Shown here: positions 41,943 through 50,759 of the stretch, in pieces
Layout of the letters: every line of letters begins with the position of its first letter
Numbering within the stretch: the stretch's first letter is position 1
Assembly: GCA_008363385.1 (NCBI GenBank)
Contig: RHKY01000023.1
Location: 1-64,000 of the forward strand
DNA length: 64,000 nucleotides
Direction: 5' to 3'
DNA from: Acidobacteriota bacterium
GTDB taxonomy: Bacteria > Acidobacteriota > Thermoanaerobaculia > UBA5066
The notes under the pieces: generated by a model
Seen by the model: the letters and a program-made list of their open reading frames with translations, nothing else
What the model was told of the DNA's origin: nothing
Database searches by the model: none
Program-made: the position numbers and the translations under genes

Positions 41943-44637
41943 GGGCCGACGGACCGACCGCCAGGCCGTACGTCCCCCCGGAGGGCGCGGTGGCGGAGTT
42001 CCGGCTGGCGGCCAGGAACGTCCCTCCGTCGAGGGCGGTCATCCGCAGGGACCCGGACGCGGGCCCGTCGACGCCGAAGAGCGTCGAGAGGACCCGCGGG
42101 TAGACGCGCGTCTCCCAGGCGCCGAGGACGACCAGCGCCGGCGCGGCGCCCGCGCCGGAGGAGGGGAGGAGCTCGACGAGGACCCGGACGGGCGTCGGCG
42201 AGGGGTTGGCGACCTTCAGCTCGGTCGTCGGCCCCGACTCCGGCGCGGACGTCGACACCGCGGGGACGACCTGCTCGCCGGAGGGCCACGCGGCCGCGAC
42301 GAAGACGCCGTCGTTCGTGACGTTGTCGACGGCGGTGGCGAAGGCCGCGACGCGCCCGTCGCCCCCGATCACTCGAGCCTCGAAGCGGTCCGTCGAGGCG
42401 GCGGCGGCGCCGATCGAGGCGTAGACGTCGTTGACCGCGACGGCCGAGAGGGCCGGCAGGGTCCGCGTGGCGCTGCCGCGTCGCGCCCCCCGGGCGTCCC
42501 GGACGATCACCTCGACGACGGCCTCTTCGCCCGAGAGCTCCGTCAGCCCGACGTTCACGCGAGAGCCGGGCTCGCCGAACGGCAGGACGAGGTGGAGCGG
42601 CGGGCCGGTCCGCGTGGTCGCCGAGGCGGACGAGACGGAGCCCACCCCGACGCCGAAGCTCCCGCCGCCCGCGCCCGTGCTCCTCGTCCGCGAGAAGCAG
42701 GCGACGCTGGCCGGCGCCTCCACGTGCACCGGCCCGGATCCCGAGGTCCGGAAGCCGTCCCCGAGGACGTCGTCGAGGACGCGGGTCCCCAGGGGCGGGA
42801 GGATCAGGTCGAGGACCTGGCTCCTCTCGCGGCCGTCCTGGCCGGCGGGGACGTGGTAGAGCCGGACGGCCGCCGGGCTCGCCGCGTCGGCGTTGAAGAC
42901 CCGGAGGTCGGTCAGGAAGAAGGACCCGTAGCGGCCGGCGGCCCGGGCCGCGGTCGGGATCGTCTGGACGGGGCGGGGCGCTCTGCCGGGAACGCGCGGC
43001 GCCGAGGGCTCGAGCAGGAGCGACCAGGAGACGACCCGGCCGACGGAGCCGGGGACGGTGTCGAGCACCTGGAGCCGCCAGGTCCCCGAGAGCGGCCGGC
43101 CGGAGAAGCTCGACAGCGGCTCGATCGGAGGCGTCGTCCGGCCGAACACCTCCCGGACGGCGTGCCCGGGACGGCCCGTCCGGTTCATCAGCAGGACGCT
43201 CGTCCCGTCGGGGCCCGTGAGCGTGGCCACGAGCTGGGTCGGGTCCGGGTGGTCGATCGAGACCGCGGCGGCGACGCCCGCGACCAGACCGACGAGCGAC
43301 GAGACGACGGCCTCGCAGACGGTCCCTCCGGGCGCCGCGTCGGGGATGGCGGCCGGCGTGCAGCTCCCCGTCACGGGCGAGGCCGCGTCGTGCGCGGCGG
43401 AGAGGTCGATCCGCGAGGCGTACCGGCCCGACTTCGGGTCGGCCACCGGGACGCCGCTCGACCGCAGGAGGTCCGCCGCCAGCGCCGGGTCCGGCGCCGT
43501 GCGGGCCTGCCGGGCGAGGAGCAGCGCCCCGGCCGCGGCCGGCGCGGCGGCCGAGGTCCCCGAGAAGCTCGCCGTGCGCCCGCCGCCGGCGGCCGGCGCG
43601 GCCCACCGGACTCCCGGAGCCAGGAACGAGAGGGCGCTGCCGGCGTTGCTCGCGCACGGCACGACGTCCGGACCGGTCTGGCCGTCTTCGCAGCCGGCGC
43701 TCCCGCCCCACGCCGTCGGGCCGACGGAGGAGGAGTAGACCATTCCGACCGCCGAGACGTCCGACAGGCACGCCGGCCAGGAAACGGCGTCGGCCTGGCC
43801 GTCGTTCCCCGCGGCCGCCACGACCGCCATCCCCGCGCGCCGCGCCGCCCGGAAGACCGCCGCCCCGGCGGGGTCGTCGGCGTCGCAGAAGCCCGTGGAA
43901 GCGCTCTCGTCCGAGAGGCTCAGGTTGACGACGTCGATCGCCAGCCGCTGCCGGTTGGCCACAGCCCAGTCCACGGCGGCCAGGACGTCGGAGGCGCGGG
44001 CGCTCTGACAGTCGCCCGACCGGCCGAAGACCTTGAGCACGACCAGGGAGGCGTCGGGGGCGACCCCCTGCGGTCCCGCGACCACGCCGGCGACCTCCGT
44101 CCCGTGCCCGCCGCAGTCGGAGAGGTCGTCCCCCTCCCCCGTGAAGGAGGCTCCGCCCCGGACCTTGGGCGCCGTGTCGTCGGGGGAGACGAAGTCGGGA
44201 TGCGACAGGTCGATGCCGCTGTCCACGACCGCCACGCTCCGTCCCCTCCCCGTCAGCCCGAGCGCCGTCATCCGGTCGGCTCCGATCTGCGCGGTGCCGA
44301 CCTGTCCTGCCGGGCGCACCGTCCGGTCGAGCCCGATCGACTCGACCTCCGGCCGTGCCGCCAGGTCGAGGAGCCCTTGCAGGCCGAGCTCCCCGGTCAC
44401 GACCGGGCTCGTCCGGAAGACGCGGGACGGGGCGAATCCCGGCGTCCCCCGGAGCTCGGGGGCGGAGGCCCCTTCGTTCCCCGTCCCGGCGCGGAGCAGG
44501 AGGACGACGGGGACGGAGGGTTCCCCGGACGACAGCCGGGAGAGGATCTCGGGGGAGACGCGCGGCCGCGCGCCGCCGTCGGCCAGGGCCGAGGCGGACA
44601 CGAGCGCCGGGAGCAGGAGGAGGCGGAGACGCTTCAA
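41596..44637 (-). CDS. secreted subtilase (S8) with P-like domain and beta-module tail
   Basis: This 1013-residue protease has a signal peptide (to about residue 19) and a short propeptide-like region. The S8 domain has the triad D139 in AVVDSGIDLSHPDF, H178 in GGHGTEVAG and S362 in SFSGTSAAAP. About residues 430-560 form a proprotein convertase P-like domain with DHPDPTQLVATLTGPDG and LSGTWRLQVLD. The remaining 430 residues are repeated beta-sandwich modules such as FFLTDLRVFNADAASP and TTELKVANPSPTP, related to the tails of the metallophosphoesterases. The start is taken as the TTG at 44637, because it places the signal peptide first. It is probably exported to the surface or medium. Confidence 0.88.
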   Translation of the reverse strand: MKRLRLLLLPALVSASALADGGARPRVSPEILSRLSSGEPSVPVVLLLRAGTGNEGASAPELRGTPGFAPSRVFRTSPVVTGELGLQGLLDLAARPEVESIGLDRTVRPAGQVGTAQIGADRMTALGLTGRGRSVAVVDSGIDLSHPDFVSPDDTAPKVRGGASFTGEGDDLSDCGGHGTEVAGVVAGPQGVAPDASLVVLKVFGRSGDCQSARASDVLAAVDWAVANRQRLAIDVVNLSLSDESASTGFCDADDPAGAAVFRAARRAGMAVVAAAGNDGQADAVSWPACLSDVSAVGMVYSSSVGPTAWGGSAGCEDGQTGPDVVPCASNAGSALSFLAPGVRWAAPAAGGGRTASFSGTSAAAPAAAGALLLARQARTAPDPALAADLLRSSGVPVADPKSGRYASRIDLSAAHDAASPVTGSCTPAAIPDAAPGGTVCEAVVSSLVGLVAGVAAAVSIDHPDPTQLVATLTGPDGTSVLLMNRTGRPGHAVREVFGRTTPPIEPLSSFSGRPLSGTWRLQVLDTVPGSVGRVVSWSLLLEPSAPRVPGRAPRPVQTIPTAARAAGRYGSFFLTDLRVFNADAASPAAVRLYHVPAGQDGRERSQVLDLILPPLGTRVLDDVLGDGFRTSGSGPVHVEAPASVACFSRTRSTGAGGGSFGVGVGSVSSASATTRTGPPLHLVLPFGEPGSRVNVGLTELSGEEAVVEVIVRDARGARRGSATRTLPALSAVAVNDVYASIGAAAASTDRFEARVIGGDGRVAAFATAVDNVTNDGVFVAAAWPSGEQVVPAVSTSAPESGPTTELKVANPSPTPVRVLVELLPSSGAGAAPALVVLGAWETRVYPRVLSTLFGVDGPASGSLRMTALDGGTFLAASRNSATAPSGGTYGLAVGPSALRTVATAGQRLSLSFLGATPESRARVEVVESAGLATPVRLTLLDVAGEVLARLDLELAERQVLGIDDLFAAAGVTPRREASAVVEVLSGGSVSAHVLRTDEVTGDAVLIPAVLVP

Positions 44638-44687
44638 GACACGGTCCCTGCGGACGCCCGAAGTGCCCGGACAGGTCGGAGGTCTCG

Positions 44688-44693
44688 ACTCTA
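44688..44693 (-). promoter_or_regulatory. -10 box TAGAGT for the subtilase gene
   Basis: TAGAGT on the minus strand would give a leader of about 45 bases before the TTG at 44637. Confidence 0.35.
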
Positions 44694-44737
44694 GCACCGC
44701 TCGCAGGCTCACGGCGGCTGGGAGTGTCGGCCGACCG

Positions 44738-44743
44738 TAGAAT
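44738..44743 (+). promoter_or_regulatory. -10 box TAGAAT, near-leaderless lpxH promoter
   Basis: TAGAAT is followed by 9 bases and the ATG at 44753. No ribosome site is visible. Confidence 0.5.
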
Positions 44744-44752
44744 CCAACCTTC

Positions 44753-45544
44753 ATGAGATTCCCGTCACCGTTCCTGGTGGGAGAAGGGGGGGTCGCCGTC
44801 TTCGCCGACTCCCACCTCGGCCAGGTCGAGGGGGACGGGGAGGACTTCCTGACGGCCCTCGGGGGGCTCCCGGGACGGGGCTTCTCGACGGTCGTCCTGC
44901 TCGGGGACGTCTTCCAGTACCTCGTCGGGGACCGGAAGTTCGAGACCCCCCTCATCCGCAGGGTGCTGGTGGGCCTCGAGGAGCTCGCCGCGCGCGGAGT
45001 CCGGTTCCGGTACGTCGAGGGGAACCGGGACTTCTTCGTGGCCCGGTCCCCGTTCGCGCGGCCCTTCGCCGCCTACGGCCTGACGGACGGCGTGGCCGTC
45101 GGGTCGAAGCGGTACGCCTTCGTCCACGGGGACCGCGTCAACACGCGGGACCTTCCCTACCGGTTCTGGCGGGTCCTGTCGAAGAACCCGGTCTCCTACG
45201 CCGTCATGAAGCTCCTGCCGGGCAGCGTCGCCCGCGCCGTGGTGGCCGGGACCGAGGCCCGCCTCTACCGGACCAACTTCAAGCACAAGTCGCGCCTTCC
45301 CGTCGCCCACCTCCGGGAGGAGGGGCGGCGAGCCCGCCTGGCCGGGTACGACGAGGTCCTCGTCGGCCACTTCCACGTCGACTGGGTCGACGCCGGCCCG
45401 GACGGCGTGGTCCGGGTCCTGCCCGCGTGGCTGGAGGAGCGGCGGCACGCCGAGATCGACCCGGACGGCACGCTCCGGCTCGTGGAGGAGCCGACGGCGG
45501 GGCGGGCCCGGCCCCGCGCGGCCGCCCCCGCGGTGCCGGGTTGA
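44753..45544 (+). CDS. lpxH: UDP-2,3-diacylglucosamine diphosphatase (LpxH-like)
   Basis: This 263-residue metallophosphoesterase has the motifs FADSHLG, LLGDVFQYL, GNRDFF, FVHGDRVNT and VGHFHVDW. The GNRDF form and the HGDR segment are typical of LpxH, which cleaves UDP-2,3-diacylglucosamine to lipid X in lipid A synthesis at the inner membrane face. Assignment to LpxH rather than another UDP-sugar or phosphatase family rests on these motifs and length. If correct, the organism makes lipid A. The next gene, aroA, starts inside its stop codon. Confidence 0.8.
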   Translation: MRFPSPFLVGEGGVAVFADSHLGQVEGDGEDFLTALGGLPGRGFSTVVLLGDVFQYLVGDRKFETPLIRRVLVGLEELAARGVRFRYVEGNRDFFVARSPFARPFAAYGLTDGVAVGSKRYAFVHGDRVNTRDLPYRFWRVLSKNPVSYAVMKLLPGSVARAVVAGTEARLYRTNFKHKSRLPVAHLREEGRRARLAGYDEVLVGHFHVDWVDAGPDGVVRVLPAWLEERRHAEIDPDGTLRLVEEPTAGRARPRAAAPAVPG

Positions 45545-46785
45545 GCGGCTCCCCCCTCCCTGCCGGGCCGCTCGTCGGGCGCGTGCGGGTCCCCGGCTCG
45601 AAGAGCCTCACGAACCGCGCGCTCGTGGCCGCGGCCCTCCTCCCCGGTGAGAGCCGCCTCGGCCACCCGCTCGACGCGGACGACACCCGGACCCTGGCCC
45701 GCTGCCTGACGCTCCTCGGCGCGCGCGTCGCCCAGGAGCCGGGCGGCTGGCGGGTCCGCGGCCCGCTTCGCCCGCCCGCGGGGGAGGTCCACCTCGACGT
45801 GGGCCCGGCCGGGACGCCGGCCCGGTTCCTCCTCGCCGTCTGCGCGGCCCTTCCCGGCGCCTACGTCCTGGACGGCTCCGAGCGGATGCGGCTCCGGCCG
45901 ATGGGTCCGCTGGTGGAGGCGCTCCGCGCGCTCGGGGCGTGGATCGAGCCGCTGGGGCGGGACGGCTTCCTCCCGCTCAGGATCCACGGCAGGAGGCTCC
46001 GGGGCGGGAGCGTCCCGATCCGGGGGGACGTCTCCTCCCAGTTCGTCTCGGCTCTCCTCCTCGCCTCGCCGCTCTTCGAGGGAGGCCTCGCGCCCGCGGT
46101 CGCGGGCCCCCTCTCCTCGGCGGCCTACGTGACGCTGACCCGGCAGGTGGCCGCCGCGTTCGCGTCGGGGCCGGCGGACTGGGACGTCCCGGGCGACGAC
46201 TCGGCGGCGTGCTTCCCGATCGCGGGCGCCGTGGCGTCGAGGGGCCGCGTCACGATCGAAGGGCTCCACCCGCAGTCCGCGCAGCCCGACGCGGTCTTCC
46301 GCTCCTGGGCGGCTCAGGCGGGGGGGCGCCTCTCGTGGGAGGGGAGCGACCTGGTCGTGGACGCCTCGTCGACGTCCCGCCCCCTTCCGGTCGCGGCCGA
46401 CGTCGACCCGGCTCCGGACGCGGCGCTCCCGCTCGTCTCGATGCTGGCGTTCGCGCGGGGGACCTCGCGCGTCCGCGGGGTGGCCCGGCTGGCCGAGAAG
46501 GAGTCGGACCGCCTCGCGGCCGCGCTTGACCTGCTCGCCTCGGCCGGCGCACGGGCCGGGGTGGAGGCAGGCGAGAGGCCGGCGCTCTCGATCGACGGCG
46601 ACGCGGGCGTGCCGAGAGCGGCCGCCTTCCGCGCCCACGACGACCACCGCGTCGCCATGGCCGCGGCCGTCCTGGCGCTCTCTCTCCCCGCCGGCTCCAC
46701 GATCGACGCCCCGGACGTGGTCGGGAAGTCGTACCCTCGCTTCTTCGACGACTGGTCCTCCCTCACCGGCGGCCGCACGCGGTGA
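45541..46785 (+). CDS. aroA: 3-phosphoshikimate 1-carboxyvinyltransferase (EPSP synthase)
   Basis: This 414-residue enzyme joins phosphoenolpyruvate to shikimate 3-phosphate in aromatic amino-acid synthesis. It shows VPGSKSLTNRALVAAALLPG near the N-terminus, GPAGTPARFLLAV in place of the usual GNAGTAMR, RMRPMGPLVEALRALGA and SSQFVSALLLASPLF. The C-terminal lobe ends with EKESDRL, DDHRVAMA and SYPRFFDDW. The start is a TTG overlapping the lpxH stop (TTGA), an unusual but well-fitting coupled start that begins right before the first motif. Confidence 0.93.
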   Translation: MSGSPLPAGPLVGRVRVPGSKSLTNRALVAAALLPGESRLGHPLDADDTRTLARCLTLLGARVAQEPGGWRVRGPLRPPAGEVHLDVGPAGTPARFLLAVCAALPGAYVLDGSERMRLRPMGPLVEALRALGAWIEPLGRDGFLPLRIHGRRLRGGSVPIRGDVSSQFVSALLLASPLFEGGLAPAVAGPLSSAAYVTLTRQVAAAFASGPADWDVPGDDSAACFPIAGAVASRGRVTIEGLHPQSAQPDAVFRSWAAQAGGRLSWEGSDLVVDASSTSRPLPVAADVDPAPDAALPLVSMLAFARGTSRVRGVARLAEKESDRLAAALDLLASAGARAGVEAGERPALSIDGDAGVPRAAAFRAHDDHRVAMAAAVLALSLPAGSTIDAPDVVGKSYPRFFDDWSSLTGGRTR

Positions 46786-49700
46786 GCGGCCGCCCGGACG
46801 GCCGGTCGGCCTGGAGCCTCTCGCGGGCCGACCTGGAGGCGGGGGCCGGGGCCCTCCCGAGGCTCTCGCACCCGCTCCTCCCGGACTTCCTGGCGGCGCT
46901 CCCCGTTCCCGGGTCGGTCCGCCTCCTCCCCGATCCCCCCGCGCCCGCGCCGTTGCCGGAGTCCCTTCCGGAGGAGCAGGCCCTTCCCTTCCTGGCGCGC
47001 CTGGCGGGGCTCTGCGCCTTCCTCCGTTCCGGAAGCCTCGGGATCGACCCGGCGGACGTCTGCCGGATCGGGCACGCTCCGCGCACCCCCGATCGTCCCG
47101 CGCTCGCCGCCCCTCCCGTTCCCGAGTTCCGGGCCGCGCCGGCCGCGCTCGTCGTGGCCGGCGTGGCGGCCCGGCTCGCCGGGGCGAAGCTCCCCGAGGC
47201 GGCCGACCGGTTCGGCCTTCGGGCTTCGGTCGCGCGGGCCCTCGAGGCCGGCCTCCCGGAGCCCTTCGGCCGGATCGCCTCCTCCGCCCTGCGGTCCGCC
47301 GACGTCTCGGACCGCGCCGAGGCCATGATCTGGAGGCTCCTCCCGGCACCCTCGCCGGAGGTGGCGTCGGACCTCCTCGGCCTCGTCATGCCCGTGCCGA
47401 GGGTCGCGCCGACGGCGGCGGGCCCTCCGGTCCACGCCGTCGGAGAGGCCGCCCTGCTCCTGGCGCGCGGCGCCGCGCGCCAGGCCTCCTTCGGCGCGTG
47501 GGTCGAGGTGCTGCCCGGCGCCCCCCTCGAGGAGGGGGCCGCCTTCGAGAGGGCTGCCGCCCTCCTGGGAGGGGACGTCCGCGCCGGGCTCCTCCGTTCG
47601 GCGCTGCGCGGGTCGGCGCCCGACGCCGACGTGCCGCCGCTGGTCGTGGTGGGCCGGGAGCTGGAACGATGGGACCCGGCCTCGCGGGCGGCCTGGGGCC
47701 GCCTGACCGGGGTGCCCGGCGTGACGCGCGTCGAGACCCGCCTGCGCCGTCCGGCTCCCTGGGAGGCCGGGTCGGAGCTGACGCACGGGGCGGGGCTGGC
47801 GGAGGTCTCGGCCTGCGTCTGGCTCCCGTTCGCGAGCCTCGCGGACGCCGTCGCGGGGTGGGAGGCGATCGTGAAGGGGGCCGGCGGGGAATTCGCGGTG
47901 GTCCCGGAGCTGGCCCGGCTCCTCTCGCGCAGCCTCCGGCCCGGCCGGCCGCCTCGCCTGCCGTCGCGCCGGCGTCCGGCCCCCGCGACGAGCGCGGTCC
48001 TCGACGCCGCGGCGCTCCTCCCGGCCGGGTTCGACGTGGGCGAGGTCGCCCGCGCGACCGGAGGAAGCGTCGAAGAGACCGCCGACGCGCTGGCCGAGGC
48101 GCTGTCGGCCGGACTCCTCGCCCGCCGCGGCAGGCAGTCCTTCGAGTTCACCGAGGAAGGGGAGCGAAGGCGGCGGGCCGCGCGTCTGCCGGCCGCCTCG
48201 AGGCGGGACGTCGTCGGCCGCCTCTCCCGCCCGCCGGTCGGCTCACCGGAGAGGCTCGCCGTCGCGGCGCTGGCGCGCGGCAACGCCGAGGACGTCCAGC
48301 AGGCCGGAGAGGAGCTCCGTCGGGCCGAGGCCGAAGGGGATCTCCCTCTCGCCATGGAGCTCCTCGGCCACGCCCCGGGCTCCTCGCCGGACCTCGGACG
48401 TCCCCTGCCCGCTGCGCGGGCGCTGGTGCGCGCGGGGCGGCTCGAGGAGGCCCGGCGGATCCTGCTCCGGACCTCCTCCGCCGGCAGGGTCGCGCTGCCG
48501 CCCGGGGAGCGGTACGAGGCGGCCGACCTCCTCGCGCGCCTGGGGGAGCCGGGGGCGGCGCTGCGTCTGCTCGAAGGGGACGGCTCCGTGGAGGCGGCCC
48601 TCTCCCAGGCCGAGGTCCTCGTGGAGGGCCGCCGCGACGCCGAGGCGCGGGCGCTCCTCGCTCGCTCGCCGCTCGACCGTCCCGCCGCGCTCTCCCGCCG
48701 CGACCTCTTGCGGCTCCGGCTGCTGCGCGCGGAGCTGGCCGCGCGGGCCCTCGACACGGGCTCGGCGGCGGCTCTCCTCTCCGAGCTCGCCCGCGACCTG
48801 TCCGAGGGGGCCGCCGACGGCCGCCTGGCCGCCCGGGTCGCCTTCTCGTCGGGCTACCTGGCGTCGGACCTGGGGCGGTCCGGCGAGGCGAAGGTCTTCT
48901 TCCGGCGGGCCTTCGAGGAGTCCGACGACCCGCGCTCGCGCGCCGACGCGAAGCTCGACCTGGCGGTCGTCCACTTCCACGAGGGGGCGTTGAACGAGGC
49001 CGCCTCCGCGCTCTCGGAGGCGCTCTCGTTCTACGAGGCGGCCGGCGAGGAGGGCCGCTACGTCTCGGCGCTCGGGAACCGCGTCGAGATCGCGCTGGCC
49101 GCCGGCCGGTACGCCGACGCGAGGGAGGACCTCGAGCGGGTCCTGGCCTTCGACCGGCGGCCGGGGCGCGAGCGGCAGCTCCTCTACGACATCCCCGCCT
49201 GGCAGAGGCTGGCGCTCCTCGAGGGGGACGTCGGCGAGGCGTCGCGGGCGTTCGAGGAGGCGAGGGCGAAGGTCTCCCTTCACCCGGACCACGAGGCGTT
49301 CCGCGAAGCGCTCGTCCTGGAAGGGCGGCGGCGGCTCCTCTCCGGCGACCCCGCGGGCTGCGTCCGGCTCCTGGAGGAGGCGGGCGGCAGGCCCGACAAC
49401 CGGATGCGCAACGAGCCGCTGCGCGTCCGTCTCTCGAGGTCGGCGCGGATCGACCAGGGCGAGGGGGACGATCCGGGGACGCCCCGGCTGGACGCGGACG
49501 AGGAGACGCTCCTGGCCGCCGAGGCGCGGCTGGCCAAGGGCGGCCTCCTTCCGGCTTCGGCGTGGAGGCTCCTCGAGCGGCTCCTCGAGCAGGCGCCGGG
49601 GCGCGCCGCCGAGAGGCTCGTGGAGTGGGCCGTCCGGTTCCCGGCCGCGTTCGACGGGGAGCGGGGCGCGCCGCTCTCCGACCTGGGCCTGCGGGCGTCG

Positions 49701-50759
49701 GGCATGGCCGGCCTCTCCGCGGCGCGGGCCTTCTTCCTCCGCTCGCCTTCGGCCGCCCGGCCGGCGGCGAGGGACGCGGCTCGCCCCTCGGCCATCGTCG
49801 CCGTCGACCCGGCGACGCGGGCCGCGCTCGCCGAGGCGGGCAAGGTCGCCGGGACGGGCCTCTCGGTCCTCGTCCTCGGCGAGACGGGGACCGGGAAGGA
49901 GGCGCTCGCCCGCGAGGTCCACCGCCTCTCGGGGAGACCCGGGCGCTTCGTCCCCGTCAACGTCGCCGCGCTCACGGAGACGCTCCTGGAGTCGGAGCTG
50001 TTCGGGCACGCGCGGGGGGCCTTCACGGGCGCGGAGAGGGACCGGGCCGGGCTCGTGGAGGAGTCCTCCTCCGGGACGCTCTTCCTGGACGAGATCGGCG
50101 AGATGGCGCTCCCGCTGCAGGCGAAGCTCTTGCGCGTCCTGCAGGAACGCGAGGTCCGACGCCTCGGCGAGGTGCGGGAGCGGAAGGTGGACCTCAGGGT
50201 CGTCGCCGCCACCCACCAGGACCTCGCCGCCCGGATGAAGGCCGGCTCGTTCCGGGAGGACCTCTACTTCCGCCTCGCCCAGGTCGTGGTCCGCCTTCCG
50301 CCGCTGCGCGAGCGGCCGCGCGACCTCGCCCGGCTCCTCGAGGGCGCGCTGGGCGGGGAGGCGACCTTGACGGCGCGCGCGAGGTCGCGGCTCCTCTCCC
50401 ATCCCTGGCCCGGGAACGTCCGCGAGCTCCTGTCCGCCGTCGAGGCGGCCGTCGCGCTCGCGGCTCCCGGACGGACGATCGACGTCGGGCACCTGCCGCC
50501 CGCCGTCCGCGGCGAGGAACCGGCGCCGGGTGCCCGGACCGGGCGGGGACGCTACTTCGACGGCGTCGACGACGCCCGCCGGAGGCTCGTCCGGGAGGCG
50601 CTCTCGGAGACGGACGGGAACCGCACCGCGGCCGCCCGGCTCCTGGGCCTCTCGCGCCAGTCGCTCCTCTACGAGATGAAGAAGCTCGGTCTGGCGGAGG
50701 GCCGGGCGGAGGGCCGGGTGACATCCCGTTCCCGCCCCGGGAGAATCGTCCGGCCGTGA
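46782..50759 (+). CDS. giant sigma54 activator with degenerate kinase/STAND N-terminus and TPRs
   Basis: This 1325-residue cytoplasmic protein has four parts. The first 110 residues look like a degenerate protein-kinase lobe without catalytic motifs. About residues 190-400 resemble a STAND/AAA_16 ATPase whose P-loop is replaced by LPGAPLEEG, ending in a winged-helix segment (FDVGEVARATGGSVEETADAL). About 420-950 are TPR-like helices. The C-terminal part is an intact sigma54 AAA+ activator with Walker A GETGTGKE (1033-1040), GAFTGA (1079-1084), GTLFLDEIGE and a Fis-type HTH (DGNRTAAARLLGLSRQSLLYEMKKLG). It should activate sigma54 promoters in response to a signal read by the TPR/STAND part. 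It is coupled to aroA and to the ABC permeases. Confidence 0.88.
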   Translation: MSGRPDGRSAWSLSRADLEAGAGALPRLSHPLLPDFLAALPVPGSVRLLPDPPAPAPLPESLPEEQALPFLARLAGLCAFLRSGSLGIDPADVCRIGHAPRTPDRPALAAPPVPEFRAAPAALVVAGVAARLAGAKLPEAADRFGLRASVARALEAGLPEPFGRIASSALRSADVSDRAEAMIWRLLPAPSPEVASDLLGLVMPVPRVAPTAAGPPVHAVGEAALLLARGAARQASFGAWVEVLPGAPLEEGAAFERAAALLGGDVRAGLLRSALRGSAPDADVPPLVVVGRELERWDPASRAAWGRLTGVPGVTRVETRLRRPAPWEAGSELTHGAGLAEVSACVWLPFASLADAVAGWEAIVKGAGGEFAVVPELARLLSRSLRPGRPPRLPSRRRPAPATSAVLDAAALLPAGFDVGEVARATGGSVEETADALAEALSAGLLARRGRQSFEFTEEGERRRRAARLPAASRRDVVGRLSRPPVGSPERLAVAALARGNAEDVQQAGEELRRAEAEGDLPLAMELLGHAPGSSPDLGRPLPAARALVRAGRLEEARRILLRTSSAGRVALPPGERYEAADLLARLGEPGAALRLLEGDGSVEAALSQAEVLVEGRRDAEARALLARSPLDRPAALSRRDLLRLRLLRAELAARALDTGSAAALLSELARDLSEGAADGRLAARVAFSSGYLASDLGRSGEAKVFFRRAFEESDDPRSRADAKLDLAVVHFHEGALNEAASALSEALSFYEAAGEEGRYVSALGNRVEIALAAGRYADAREDLERVLAFDRRPGRERQLLYDIPAWQRLALLEGDVGEASRAFEEARAKVSLHPDHEAFREALVLEGRRRLLSGDPAGCVRLLEEAGGRPDNRMRNEPLRVRLSRSARIDQGEGDDPGTPRLDADEETLLAAEARLAKGGLLPASAWRLLERLLEQAPGRAAERLVEWAVRFPAAFDGERGAPLSDLGLRASGMAGLSAARAFFLRSPSAARPAARDAARPSAIVAVDPATRAALAEAGKVAGTGLSVLVLGETGTGKEALAREVHRLSGRPGRFVPVNVAALTETLLESELFGHARGAFTGAERDRAGLVEESSSGTLFLDEIGEMALPLQAKLLRVLQEREVRRLGEVRERKVDLRVVAATHQDLAARMKAGSFREDLYFRLAQVVVRLPPLRERPRDLARLLEGALGGEATLTARARSRLLSHPWPGNVRELLSAVEAAVALAAPGRTIDVGHLPPAVRGEEPAPGARTGRGRYFDGVDDARRRLVREALSETDGNRTAAARLLGLSRQSLLYEMKKLGLAEGRAEGRVTSRSRPGRIVRP

